Of a stretch of 64,000 nucleotides of DNA, positions 36,057-47,969 are shown piece after piece. This DNA is from Aporrectodea caliginosa (taxonomy: Eukaryota > Annelida > Clitellata > Crassiclitellata > Lumbricidae). The number at the start of each line of letters is the position of its first letter. Position 1 is the first letter of the stretch. The position numbers and the translations under genes were made by a program. A model generated the notes under the pieces. That model was not told the origin of the DNA. It worked only from the letters and a program-made list of their open reading frames with translations, and did not search any database. Location: contig JACEVL010000297.1 of assembly GCA_020284085.1 (NCBI GenBank), forward strand, positions 27,501 through 91,500, written 5' to 3'.

Positions 36057-36310
36057 CCACATCGATCATCCCACATCCTACCAGGCAGTCTGCGATCTTT
36101 GGCAATGAGTCACCTCGTGAGTCGTGAGCCATCATGCAACACTGTTATTGAAACTCGTAGTATTCATGTTGCTTCTCCTAAACAGTGGAAATAACTCTTT
36201 ATCTTTCAAGAAACGCCACGAGACTCACTATTTATTGGATTACACGAGACTCACTATTCATTGGATTACAAACATCTTGATGCCTATCAGCTCTTTACCT
36301 GGCGACTGAC
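36057..36310 (+). pseudogene. CR1/Jockey-type LINE, C-terminal continuation
   Basis: Continuation of the LINE at 33490-34497. It contains the RSLRS/NTVIETRSIHVAS-like segment and a repeated TTACACGAGACTCACTATTC duplication near 36215-36260. Confidence 0.5.
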
Positions 36311-37290
36311 TTAACGCGCCTTATAATCGCATTTCTGCGTGACCGTTTACGTGTTGAAATGTTTGTAATCATAAAAATAATTACAAGAAAACGTTTTCAT
36401 TTTATGCACATTAAATGCAATCTCGTCTCCATGATTTTTTTAGTTTCTCTCTCTTCTTCTCTGTCTGTGGCTGAAATCGGGTCAGCGTAGCCTCTGCAGC
36501 ACGTGGCTCAGCTACTTAGTTACAGCATTCATCCTGTTTACAGAAAACCTTTGAATGGACGAAGGTGGAAACATTAATTTGGCGTTAGTGAAAGCGATTC
36601 AGAACTATAGAGGCGCATTGTAAATTACACTAAACACGGAAATATGGCTACATGGATTGTAAGTTTCATTCCCTAAGACGCAGTTTAGCGCAGCCGATGT
36701 CAGTGAATAATCTGGAACGAGAACCGTTTTACATCTGGGGCTGGGGTCCCTCTCCGAGAAAGTTGAGTGCTATTCGAAGTCCTCAATCTATGCTGATGAT
36801 GATGATGTATTCGTTTAATTATCAAGCAGGAAGACACACCGCTTCACAACTTACATGCACAAAGGCTACTTTAAAGAAAAAAGGGAATAATGTTAGTTTT
36901 TAAGATTTGGGTCAACGTGGTGGCTTGCTACAGTGCCATTAATGCCAAGTTATGAGCTTAGATTAGAAACAGCTGGTGGCTGGCTGTCTTAGAAGTGTTT
37001 CAGGATTTTCTAAGCTTCTCAATATCAACTGTTGCAAATAGCCCTGTTCGAAATATTATTTTTCTCGACATGGCAGCGTTATTTTGGTTTGAAGCAATGA
37101 CAATTAACGGCGGCGAATTCTTGGTTGACTGATGCCACACACTGAAGATAAACAAGGTCGCCACTGAGCTGAACATTGCTCGAGCAGCTAAGCAAACTCG
37201 ATGATGAAAGCCGACGATGGCGAGGTTAATCCAGGGCGGTAGGCCGCTATAATGGTCAAAGAACCATGAGAAGAGAAGACGGACACAGCG
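36311..37290. other. No gene recognised
   Basis: No exon with both splice sites, no transposon ends and no long repeats were seen. A short TGATGATGATG run occurs near 36795. Confidence 0.4.
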
Positions 37291-37302
37291 AGTGCCTCAA
37301 AG

Positions 37303-37871
37303 GTGGTTGGAACAGATACAAAGCGCATCCTACGTAAGCAGAGATTGGTTCTGTGGAAGATGACTATTCCACCATCACGGCCTCAGTCATCAGCGGAGGC
37401 AGGCCGAGGGCGATCCACATCAAAGTATCCGGTAAGAGTCGAGCGGCGCACAGCGACGTCCGACAGCGACTGGTGCCAGGATTCAGTGGGGAAAGAGTTA
37501 GTCAATTCAACATGTTTGTATGATGTCGGCGACAGCCACATACTTATTGAACGTTCCAAGTTGCGAGGAGGAGGAAGCCAGGTGGAGATGGAGACGATGG
37601 GGTTGAATAGGTGGAGGGTCCAACTCCACGGGAGCCCATCGAGCGTACGATAAACGCCACAGTCTGTAGAGGAAAAGTATTTCTGGACAACAGGCCAAGA
37701 ATGAAGTCAGACGTGTACGAAAGAGTGGGTGATTTCCATCGCGATAATGTTCAGAGAGTCAACAAATGGCAGGAACAACAAGTCTTGCCAATGCAACAAA
37801 GTACGATTCCACGAAACGAGATTCAGTACAGTCGAAATATCCATAAAACTCCGAGCCTAAGGCGACTTTGA
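37303..37871 (+). pseudogene. Unrecognised basic ORF pair, possibly LINE ORF1
   Basis: Two overlapping frames (37303-37653 and 37611-37871) encode Arg/Ser-rich proteins without recognised motifs. Their position about 400 bp upstream of, and same strand as, a LINE endonuclease region suggests a gag-like ORF1. This is inference from position only. Confidence 0.25.
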
Positions 37872-39057
37872 CAAATACATATGAAAAAAGCTAAGCAAGC
37901 ACGGAGTCGTGTTTACACGTCGAAGCGCCACCTATCGAATCAATGTATTAATCGAATGTATGTTGGGATCAAAGTTTTTATGTATAATTGAAAAACTATA
38001 TTCGAAATTCATGTCGCAGTAACTTTCGTACTCGAGACATAATTCGTTTCTACTACGGAAAGAAACATCAAAAACACTTTTCATGGGAATAATGCATGTT
38101 ATCTGCATTAATAGCTATTTTAGTTGAATTAAATTTGCGTTTTAAAATAATCGATCGTTTATCGCGCCGTGGAGGTGGAATATTAATATATTGCAAATCC
38201 TGCCTTGATCCTTAGTTATTCCAACCAATAACGCAATAAAAATTATGGTCTTGGCATTGAACTGTTGTGGATCAGGATGATAGCCATGACTCATGGGTCG
38301 TGATTGCTATGTTGGAGGTCTTTATCATCCTCCGAAACCTACTTATATTGTTCCCAGTCTAATATCGAATCTTCATGACACCTCAGAAGAGATTACCAGT
38401 CACCCTGACTGCCCTGCTGTTATAATCGCAGGGGACTTCAACAGTCTACCGCAAGATACTCTCCTTGCTATTGGACTCAGAGCTGAATTCCTCGGTCCAA
38501 CTCATGATGGCCACTCACTCGATCGGGTTTATGCCACTGAGATTCTCTACCGCTTCGGATAGGCCTATACGATTTACTCTGTGGTCAAAACGAAACATAA
38601 AAACCGTTGTCGTAACATCTGATCCGGCTAGTCACTGTGATCGGTCTGCTGGATCAGGTGACAGAACAGACGATAGAACAAGAGTGATAGGTCAATTTAT
38701 GAACTACGTGTTCGTACCCCTGGATCAATCCTCAAAATGCAGGAATTATTATCCATGCAGGATTGGAACTTCGTTGTAGCATGCTACTCTACAGAGGTCT
38801 CCTTCTCCTCCTTCTACAGCTTCATAGCAGAGGCGTTAGATTTCATCTTTCCGATCAAAAGAATAACAATAAAAGCACGTGACCCTGCATATAATTATAT
38901 GACTCCTCATCTCAAATATTTAATCAGGAAAAAGAACCGAAAGCACCGTCGTCATCAACATACTGAAGACCTTGCTGCTCGAATATATAAAATAATCGTC
39001 AGGAATAAGAGCAGGTCCTTCAGTGGACTTGCGAGAGGTTCTCGCCGTCTTTGGACG

Positions 39058-39600
39058 CAGTGTGATTCTCGTTAATGACAACGATAGCGAAAATGTTCGT
39101 TAACGAAAATAAAATGATTTCGTTAACGATAACTATAACTATGACTAAAAATATCATTAACTATAACTATAACTATAACGAAAATAACAATAACGAAAAT
39201 TCATCTTTATTTTCGTTAATACAAAAAATAAAAAATAGGAAGTGCAATATGGATGATTCGACATAAATGAGAACGAAAAATGCGATATTTTTATTTTGCA
39301 ATTTGTCAGTTACTTTGGATACTCGTGTATTCATGAAGCGGAATGCACACACCATTCGAAGGCTTCGAAAGCTCTGAGCAAATAGTGAAACAGCGTGTTA
39401 ATACGCACAATTTTACTTAGAGCCTTAATTATTGTAACTAAGTAGTAACTGAAATTAACTAAGATAAAATCCATTAACTATAACTATAACTATAACTAAA
39501 AAATAATACTAAATATAACTATAACTATAACTAAAATAAAAAACCAATAACTATAACTGTAACTATAACTAAAATAAAATCTGTAAGGAGAATCACACTG
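39058..39600. mobile_element. hAT-type MITE with (AACTAT)n core, copy 3
   Basis: 543 bp, CAGTGTGATTCTC to GAGAATCACACTG, with 8-bp duplication TTTGGACG/TTTGGACT (39050-39057 and 39601-39608, one mismatch). Inserted in the LINE ORF. Confidence 0.92.
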
Positions 39601-39766
39601 TTTGGACTGAGGTTCGTCGGCTTCGCGGTGAAAAGTCTGGTTGTCCGGTTCACGTAGCATCAATAACAGCTGATAGCCTGAATCAACATTACAGCACCAG
39701 CACTACGTTCTAGCTGAGGGGAAATAAACAGTTACTCCAGATAATGTAATTGAATTTAATTATTAT

Positions 39767-40987
39767 CAGGCCCGGATCTACAGTTTTGGGGGCCCTGTGC
39801 TGATCGAATGACGGGGCCCTTTACAATTTTAAGAAGCAAGGCAGACATACAATAACCCGACACATAATTTGTTATACTTGACAGCACATAAGAAGTAGAT
39901 AGGACAATTGTCACGAGCTCACGGCTCACGCACTGACATGGAAAGAACATATAGTCTGTCAAAGAACAATATTTTTTATAAACCATTGTACCTTACTCTG
40001 CCGCAGTGCTAGAGTAAGGTACAATGTATCATAGGCTATACTATCACGTTCGTTTCCTACAAGTCTCTTCTGCTAGTGTTTTGTTTGGCGAAGTCGTTTA
40101 TTATGTCGTCAAAGTCAACACTTTGCAAGACTTCCGATTCGATGCACATAAGCGACAGAGCTTGAAGTCTCTGCTGGGTCATTGATATGCGCAGATGATT
40201 CTTCACTCTGGAAAGCGCCGAGAATGATCTCTCACCCTCACAGTTAGTTACTGGAATAGTGAGGTATATCCTCAGTGCGATCCACACATTAGGGAAAGTA
40301 GCCTGCAATAAACTTCCGTCCGCCTTCAGCATCTCGCTCATGTGAACTACACTTTGGTCTTTCTCTGTCATGCATAACGAGAAACGTAAATTGTACAAAC
40401 TCGTCCACAACATATTTAACGAGGGCTCAAGATCGGCAGGATATGATGCCACCAGCACGAGCTCGAAACTCATCTGCAGGTAGAGACGAAGTTCGTTATG
40501 AAGCCAAACACTTCGTGAAGGTTAGAATACGCAGTCAGTCTCTTGCGCAATTCAGCAACAAGACGATCGATTATGCAGTTGAACGTTTCTATCTTGAATT
40601 TGTCCATATATAGGACTATGCACAGTGTCAGGAGCGTTGCTTTCATCGAAGAACCTCTTACGTTTTACTACACGACTTCGGTTTCCTTATATTGGTGATT
40701 GTCCACGTAACCCTGGGCCTTCTTCTCTATATCATCGAAACTCCCTTGCATTTCCTCCACAAACGTTATCAGTGACTCGTACAGTTTCAGAGCAGTAAGT
40801 AGGTCAATTTCGACTTTCTGAAGACTTGCACTTGTGGCATTAAATCTATCCAATATGGTGTGCGACATAACAGTTATATATTTAGCCCTGTTTCTTTCCT
40901 TAATCCTTTATTCTTTATTTTTTTTACTTTTACAATTTGGGGGCCCTGTGCTGCAGCACAATCAGCACCGTGGTTAATCCGGCCCTG
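39767..40987 (-). mobile_element. Internally deleted hAT transposon
   Basis: 1221 bp with ends CAGGCCCGGATCTAC and GGTTAATCCGGCCCTG and a perfect 8-bp duplication ATTATTAT (39759-39766 and 40988-40995). It encodes only the C-terminal part of a hAT transposase and lies inside the LINE. Confidence 0.92.
40057..40473 (-). pseudogene. hAT transposase C-terminal dimerisation domain
   Basis: 138 codons ending in the hAT C-terminal domain: LRIYLTIPVTNCEGERSFSA, LSRVKNHLRISM, RLQALSLMCIES. The second fragment 40668-40868 (MSHTILDRFNATSASLQKVE) is an upstream piece. The RNase H-like catalytic region is missing. From memory it is closest to the TTF/ZMYM-type hAT group. Confidence 0.85.
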
Positions 40988-41793
40988 ATTATTATCATAT
41001 CTAATATATGCCCTTGCAGCCATTCGAGGTTCTTCGGTTGGACCTGATTGGCTTCCGTCCTGGCTCTTATCTAGCATGCCCCATCTTCTTGCAATTCCAA
41101 TAGTGCTCTCTTTCAGAAGTCATTGACCGAGTCATTTATTCCCCCACAATGGAAGGAGAGCAAGATTGCTAGCCCAAGATTGGAGATTGATTATCGCCAA
41201 ATATCCATTACACCCGTACTGTGCAAAATGTTGGAAAAATTATTGGTTCAAAATTATTACTACCCAGTATTCACTAACCCAATTGAGAATAATATTATGT
41301 TTGCTTACCAATATGCCTTCAGACCTACCTACTACGGGTTCTACTTCTACATCGCTCATAGCTTGACTCATCATTTGTTAAAAACTATTGAACATGAGCC
41401 TTTTTTTGTTCGTTTGATTTCACTCGATTTTTTCAAGGCTTTCGACACAGCAAGGCACAATAGCCTCGCTGTGCAGCTGGCCTCACTTCTAATTCCTGAC
41501 TTTGTATATAGTTGGGTTATTGCATTACTGTATCGTCGAGTGCATTGTACCAAGTTTTGTGGTATTATGTCATCATACAAGAGTATCAATGTCAGTTTTG
41601 TGCAGGGTTCGGGACTTGGTCCCTCCAATTTTCTTATTACAATTTCTGGTTTAAAGGCTCTCCATGCGGGAAACCGATTATTTAAATATGCTGATGATTG
41701 TTTTTTGGTGATACCTGCATCAGGCATTTCTACTACTGAATCTGAACTTGCTCATATTGTACGATAGTCTAAAAGTGGGCAAATTAAGTTTAA

Positions 41794-43890
41794 CACTAGA
41801 AGCACCGAAGGGGTCAATCTGACCCCTTTTGGTTTTTAGCGGAACGCACCTCGGGGCCAGATATAGCCCGGGTCCTGTAATTTTATGACTTCTCCTAACT
41901 TCGCAGGGTGTACCCTATGATAAAATTTGAACTCGGGGGATTAATAATTTATGAGATTTTTGCTGTTCTACCTTTAAGGACCGAGGGGTCAATCTGATCC
42001 TTGTATTAGTACTTGCATGTCAGGCTACGCATTTCTTGTTTTTTATTCAATAATATTATAGATGAAAGCTAATTACGTTATAACATTTGAGAAGATATGA
42101 GATCTGATGAGAGGAGAGGAGATCAGGTGATGAGATAGATCTGATGAGAGAAGAGGATATCTAGTTAGAGGAGAGAAGATCTGGTGAGATGAAAGAAGAT
42201 CTGGTCAGAGGAGAGAAGATCATATGAGAGGATAGGAGATCTCGTGAGAGGATAGGAGATCTGGCGAGAGGAGATGAGATCTGGTGAGAGAAGAGGAGAT
42301 CTGGTGAGAGGATAGAAGATCTGGTGAGAGGATAGGAGATCTGGTGAGAGGATAGGAGATCTGGTGAGAGGAGATGAGATCTGGTGAGAGAAGAGGAGAT
42401 CTGGTGAGAGGATAAGAGATCTGGCGAGAGAATTAGAGATATGACGAGAGGAGAGGATATTTGGCAATGGGAAAGCAGATCTGGGAGAGGAGATCTGGTG
42501 AGAGGAAAGAAGATCTGGTCAGAGGAGAGAAAATCAGATGAGAGGATAGGAGATCTGGTGAGAGGATAGGAGATCTGGCGAGAGAATTAGAGATATGGCG
42601 AGAGGAGAGGACATTTGGCAAATGGGAAAGCAGATCTGGGGAGAGAAGAGGAGATCTGGTGAGAGGATAGTGAGGTCTGGTGAGAGGAAAGAAGATATGG
42701 TCAGAGGAGAGATCTGCTGAGAGGATTGTAGATCTGGTGAGAGGAGAGGAGATCAAGTGAGAGGATAGAAGATCTGGCGAGAAGGATGATTTGGTGAGAG
42801 GAGCGGAGATCTGGTTAGAGAGGAGATCCTGTGAGAGGAGATCTGGTGAGAGGAGATTAGATCTGGTGAGAGAAGAGGATATCTGGTGAGAGGAGAGGAT
42901 ATCTAGTGGGAGAAAGAAGATCTGGCCAGAGAAGAGATCTGGTGAGAGGATAGAAGATCAGGTTAGAGGATGGCGAGAAGAAGGATGACTTGGTGAGAGG
43001 AAATCTGGTGAGAGGAGATGAGATCTGGTGAGTGGAGAGAGATCTGGTGAGAGAAGAGGATATCTGGTGAGAGTTTAGTTGATCTGGTGAGAGGAGAAGA
43101 GATCTTGTGAGAGGAGATCTGGTGAGAGGAGAACAGATCTAGTGAGAGAAGAGTATATCTGGTGAGAGGAGAGGATATCTAGTGGGAGAAAGAAGATCTG
43201 GTCAGAGAAGAGATCTGGTGCGAAGATAAGAGGTCAGGTGAGAGGATAGTAGGTCTGGTGAGAGGAGAGGAGATCAAGTGAGAGGATAATAGAACTGGCG
43301 AGAAGAAGAATGACTTGGTGAGAGGAGATCTGGTGAGAGTAGAGGAGATCTGGTGAGTGGAGAGAGATCTGGTGAGAGAATAGATCGGGTGAGAGGAGAT
43401 CTGGTGAGAGGAAAGAATATCTGGCCAGAGGAGAGGAGATCTGGTGACAGGATAGGAGATCTGGTGATAAGATAGGAGAACTGGTGAAAGAAGAGGAGAT
43501 CTGGTGAGAGGAGAGATCTGTTGAGAGGATTGGTGATTAGGTGAGAAGATAGGGTGAGGTCTGGTGAGAGGATATGAAATCTGGTTAGAGGATAGGATAT
43601 TTGGCGAGAAGATACGGTGAGATCTGGTGAGAGGATATGAAATCTGGTGAGAGGATAGGACATCTGGTGAGTGGATAGTAGATTTAGTGAGAGGAGAGGA
43701 GAGAGTAGAAGATCTGGAGAGGATCTCCTATTATCCCATTCCAACTTACTTATTACACTTGTAATTCATGTTAATAAAGTTGGTAGTCAATTTAATTGAA
43801 TTTGCAATTGACTTTGCATTATAAATTATGTGGGGTCTAAATGACCCCTTCGGTGCATCTAGGAAGTTCGATTTCTCGGTACTTCTAGTG
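41794..43890. mobile_element. TTAA-inserting MITE (CACTAGAA family) filled by a minisatellite
   Basis: 2097 bp with ends CACTAGAAGCACCGAAGGGG and CCGGTACTTCTAGTG-like inverse, flanked by TTAA (41790-41793 and 43891-43894). The same CACTAGAAn terminus is found in the piggyBac-like element at 34502. A second inverted motif, GACCCCTTCGGTGC, lies just inside the right end. Confidence 0.85.
42080..43735. repeat. Degenerate minisatellite, about 18-20 bp unit GAGATCTGGTGAGAGGA
   Basis: About 1.65 kb of imperfect GGAGATCTGGTGAGAGGATA units with many deletions. The Ser/Pro/Leu-repeat open frames on the minus strand are artefacts of it. It makes up most of the surrounding MITE. Confidence 0.95.
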
Positions 43891-43894
43891 TTAA

Positions 43895-45428
43895 AGCCCA
43901 AGGTTTTAGGTTTGGCGGTTTCCCTCGTAGAATGAAGTGACCAACGACTGTAGGCGGTTCAAGTAAGCATCTGTCGGCCAATGGGCGTTGATTTCATTTT
44001 GGTTGACACATCTTACAAGCATAGGCTGCTGAATTTAATTGTATGCATAGCCTAGGCAACATCGTCCGCTTTGTGGAATGGAGACGAGGCGCAGGGACGG
44101 TCGGTCGATCGGTGGTAGCCCCCACCCTAGGCCCTTCACCCTCCCTCTGGCCCTCTAGCGGTCGGACGGATGGAGATGCATCGCTAGGGCAGACTAGACC
44201 CGACAGGGCATACCCCGTACAGGCCCTAACTCGGTCAATTGACCACTTGTATATATATAACCGAGCTGTGGGTCGAATAATTTGTGTATACGAAAGCCAG
44301 CTAAGCTGGCTAGAGGTCATACCTGTACTTCTAGAATGTATACAAGTTGTTCCAATTATCCAAATTTACCCCCCATCCACTCATATTACTATGGAGTTCA
44401 TTGCTATGAAGATACTTACAGGGTTGAGAAACAAGTCTGTAGTTTCTATATGCGATTAGATTGCCATGAACAAATACGAACTTACTATTGTGGTAGATGG
44501 CGATCAAGAGGAAGCCATACGGGCATTTTTTGCTCACAACAACTGGAATTTTTAAAAAATTGGTAATTATGAAGACGATGCGTATATATATATATATATA
44601 TATATATACTGAAATTGTATAAATTGTTTTGTGTGGTGAACCCTATACAAGTAGGCCCTATTGTTCTTCAGGTAGCGCTATACGTGCGCAAATAAGATTG
44701 AAATAAGATTTATAAATATTAAATTAAATTGCATTTATTATCCTTGCAAATATTTAGCTCAAACCATGGTATAGAAATACATAGTAATAATAACATCAGC
44801 AATGTTAGTATAATGACAACTGATGTGAACAGCAGTAACAGCAGTAATGATAATAAATGGCCAATTAAAAATGTAATTATTAAAATTACCATGATTATTA
44901 TTATTACGATATGTAATAAGACAATAAACATATGCATAACCCAGCTAAGCTGTCGTTCAAGTCAAGTCGAAAGAGCTAATTAGTGTTCCGGGTATAATAA
45001 GGCAACGGTGACAGCATCAACAGCTGGCATTTACATACAGGTATACGACCCAAAGCTCGGTTATATATACAAGTGGTCAATTGATCGGGGTAGGGTCTGT
45101 ACGGGGTATACCCTGCCGGGTCTAGTCTGCCCTAGCAATGCATCTCCATCCATCCGTCCGACCGCTAGAGGGCCAGAGGGAGGGTGAAGGGCCTAGGGTG
45201 GGGGCTACCACCGATCGACCGACCGTCCCTGCGCCTCGTCTCCATTCCACAAAGCGGACGATGTTGCCTAGGCTATGCATACAATTAAATTCAGCAGCCT
45301 ATGCTTGTAAGATGTGTCAACCAAAATGAAATCAACGCCCATTGGCCGACAGATGCTTACTTGAACCGCCTACAGTCGTTGGTCACTTCATTCTACGAGG
45401 GAAACCGCCAAACCTAAAACCTTGGGCT
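43895..45428. mobile_element. TTAA-inserting element with about 390-bp inverted arms
   Basis: 1534 bp. Arms 43895-44280 and about 45045-45428 are inverted copies with a few per cent mismatches, beginning AGCCCAAGGTTTTAGG. TTAA lies on both sides (43891-43894 shared with the neighbouring MITE, and 45429-45432). The 760-bp middle holds a (TA)n run and no transposase. Family not identified; TTAA with long arms fits piggyBac-derived or Kolobok-like non-autonomous elements. Confidence 0.85.
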
Positions 45429-46145
45429 TTAAATACTAGCAAGTCTTGTGAAATTATCATACCCCGTCCCCATTACTGAACTGATGTCACTATCCCACCA
45501 ATTGATGGGATTGACCGGGTTACTGATATCAAAATCCTCAGTGTCACACTCTCTGAAAGAATCGGGTTCTCCCTTCATATTAATAACATAATAAGTATTA
45601 TGCTGCAGAGCTAAGCAGTCCTTTTTGCATTGCGCGTCCTGGTAGCTCATGGGCCTACTTGTAATCGTCTATATGACGTAGTGCGCTCTACTATAATTGT
45701 TGCGCGTATGGTTTACTCCTCTCCTGCTTGGTGGGGCTTCGCTAATATGGGTGAGCGAGAACGTCTAAACTGTCTTATAAAAAAACACCCTACATTCGAA
45801 GAAATGTGCGTCAAAGCTGACCGTGCTCTATTTTCAAATATTTTGGTTAATCCTGGGCATGTTCTCCACGGTTTACTCCCTCTAGTTCATGAAACACAAT
45901 ACTCTACGGCCTCGTCCTCACAACCATGGTATTCCACGTTCTGACCTCCTCACTAGAAAGGGATTCATTACCAGGATGCTTTACACTTATTAACATGTTT
46001 TAAACTTTACCATTCGTTATTATTATTACTATACATTATTATTACTTCTATGTGTCATTTTACATTCTATTTTGATGTCCCATTGTGCGTTTGCTAATGG
46101 AGTAATAAAGGCTATACTTACTTACTTACTTACTTATAAGTTTAA

Positions 46146-46790
46146 ATGTCATGTAATGTAATGTAATTAGTAATTTATATAGCGCCGCTCACAGCCGAGG
46201 CCATTCAGTAGCGCTCCCAGTGCGAGAACCCCGAGAGAAGAAATATGTTTTAAGGAGAGAGAGAGATGAAGACAATGATCCAGAAAGGAAAGTCTCACGC
46301 AAAGTGAAGTGAAGGGCATTCCATAAAGAGGGTCCAATGATGGCAAAGGATCGAGTTTGAGCAATCGTGGTCCTAGCTCGTGGGACAAAGAAGTCAGACC
46401 GGTCCAGAGATCGTAAAGGCCGATGAGAAGATGCAGAAAAAGGAGGACGAATGACATCCCTGAGGTATTTTGGAGCAAGTCCTAGTTTGGATTTGAGGAC
46501 CAAAGCAAGGACTTTAAACTGAATGCGGTCAGAGAGAGGAAGCCAATGCAGTTGGTTGACCATGAACGATGATATATGGGAGTATTTAGGAAGGTGAGCA
46601 ATCAATCGAGCAGCAGTATTGAGAACAGATTGAATAGGGTAAAGACGGACCTTGGGAAGACCAATAAGTAGGGAGTTGCAATAATCAATTCTGGAACAGA
46701 CAAATGCATGGACAATGGATGTCATGGTAGAGAGAGGAACAGATCTACGAATAACCCTGAGACGATTATTAAAGTTTACTTTAATAATGA
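46146..46790 (-). mobile_element. CR1/L2-type LINE 3' fragment
   Basis: A 178-codon open frame (46189-46725) with DYCNSLLIGLPKV, VLNTAARLIAHLPKYSHISS, LHWLPLSDRIQFKVLALVLK, LAPKYLRDVI and FAIIGPSLWNALHFTLR: the complete C-terminus of a CR1/L2 ORF. The 3' tail is (ATTAC)n-like at 46150-46168. It is the best-preserved LINE C-terminus in the window. Confidence 0.85.
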
Positions 46791-46817
46791 CACTAAAAGG
46801 TTTCTTTTGTTTGTTTC

Positions 46818-46862
46818 AGGTCGACAAAATCACGGAAGTTGTATTCGTCACGAAATTATGCT
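46818..46862 (+). CDS. Candidate distal terminal exon for gene A
   Basis: A strong acceptor (TTTTGTTTGTTTCAG) is followed by GTC GAC AAA ATC and 10 more codons to TAA. This recalls the gene B terminal exon, which starts V-E-K after TATTTCAG. The phase would fit only the weak phase-0 donor at 32229. AATAAA lies near 46970. Fourteen codons are too few for a firm call. Confidence 0.2.
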
Positions 46863-46979
46863 AAAACGTATTTCAAATTTCGATATTCGAGAAGACTCTA
46901 AATTATTTATTTGACTAACAGAAATGAATTACAAGTAATATCATATTGAATTCCGGTGTTTAAAATTAAAATAAACGAA

Positions 46980-47960
46980 GCATTTAAAATACTTGACAAA
47001 TGACTTGGGCATTCTTCAATTCGTAAATTTGTTCTGAATCAAAAGTTCCATCCATTCGGTGAGTTAGTTAGTGAGTGGGTGATTGTGTGGGTGGGTGAAC
47101 AGGTGGGTGGGTGGTTTGGTTAATGAGTAGATAAGTCAGTTAGTCAGCTAGTCAGCTAGTTATTCAGCCAGTGGGCCAGATCGTAAATAACTGGATATGT
47201 CAGTGACTTGACCAGTCAGCCAGTCAATCGGTCAGTAAATCTGTATGGATGTGTTTCCATTCAAGCTTCAATATTCTCTTTGCAAAAGATTTCTAAAATT
47301 ATATGAAGTATGAATCTAAATATCATCGCTACAGCTACATGTATAGCCAAAGGATTTATTTGTGACGATTTGCAATTACCAGTATCATAATTTTTCAGTT
47401 TGTGAAATAATTCAGTTATAGACTAAACCAAAGTTTCGAACAGAATCATGCAAATCGATAATGAATCAGCTATTTTCTGAGAGTTAAATCCGAGTAATGC
47501 GCTGCAGAAGAAATTAATTTTATGACGCGTCGGGAAGTTCAGTCACCACATTGAAGACTACAATCCCTCACAAGGCAAATGAAGATACAAGATAAGCAGA
47601 CAAATAAAATTTAAATTTAGGTCTCATCTGCACAGAAATTGTGAGCCAGAACATGAATGTCAAGTAGTGCACCTAGTTGTGTGGCGTACACTGAGATCAA
47701 TAGAGTACAGCGCACAGCGGTAGTTTACATCAACTGTCTATTTAGTTAAATGTAATCTTTTGACTTGAATTATTAGAATTATACTTTTTTACACACCAGG
47801 TCACTTAATTAGTATGTATGGAAGTATGTATGAATTCATCGGCAGTCGACACCTAGCACATTTAGATAGCCTACACTATAAAAATAACAAAACTTAAATT
47901 CAGTTCTGATTCTCTCAGTCTTAAGCTAGACCTCAAGCAGCTGTAGGCGTAGTCATACGA
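46980..47960. other. No gene recognised
   Basis: Includes a degenerate GTTAGT/GGTGGGTG/GTCAGT quadruplet-like stretch at 47060-47240. No exon or mobile-element ends were identified. Confidence 0.4.
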
Positions 47961-47969
47961 GTGTTTATT

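Larger units (their letters stand above)
38240..46137 (+). mobile_element. APE-type LINE carrying four later insertions
   Basis: One LINE can be followed through the insertions. Endonuclease (38293-38562) has VIIAGDFNSLPQD and HSLDRVYATE. Then a linker, WTQ|(hAT MITE 39058-39600)|TEVRRLRGEKSG, (hAT 39767-40987), RT N-part 40996-41790 with PPQWKESKIASPRLEIDYRQ, LDFFKAFDT, QGSGLGPSNF and KYADDCFLV, then (41794-43890) and (43895-45428). The C-terminus at 45433-45960 has IDRVTDIKILSVTLSERIGF and VYSSPAWWGFANMGERERLN. The 3' end has an AATAAA and (CTTA)n at about 46115-46137. Frameshifts make it inactive. Confidence 0.85.

Noticed and set aside
42165..43744. Ser/Pro/Leu-repeat proteins on the minus strand
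   Set aside because: Translations of the 18-20-bp minisatellite inside a MITE.
43895..43960. Apparent continuation of the LINE ORF into the sequence after the TTAA MITE
   Set aside because: That segment is one inverted arm of the next TTAA element. The LINE resumes at 45433 instead.
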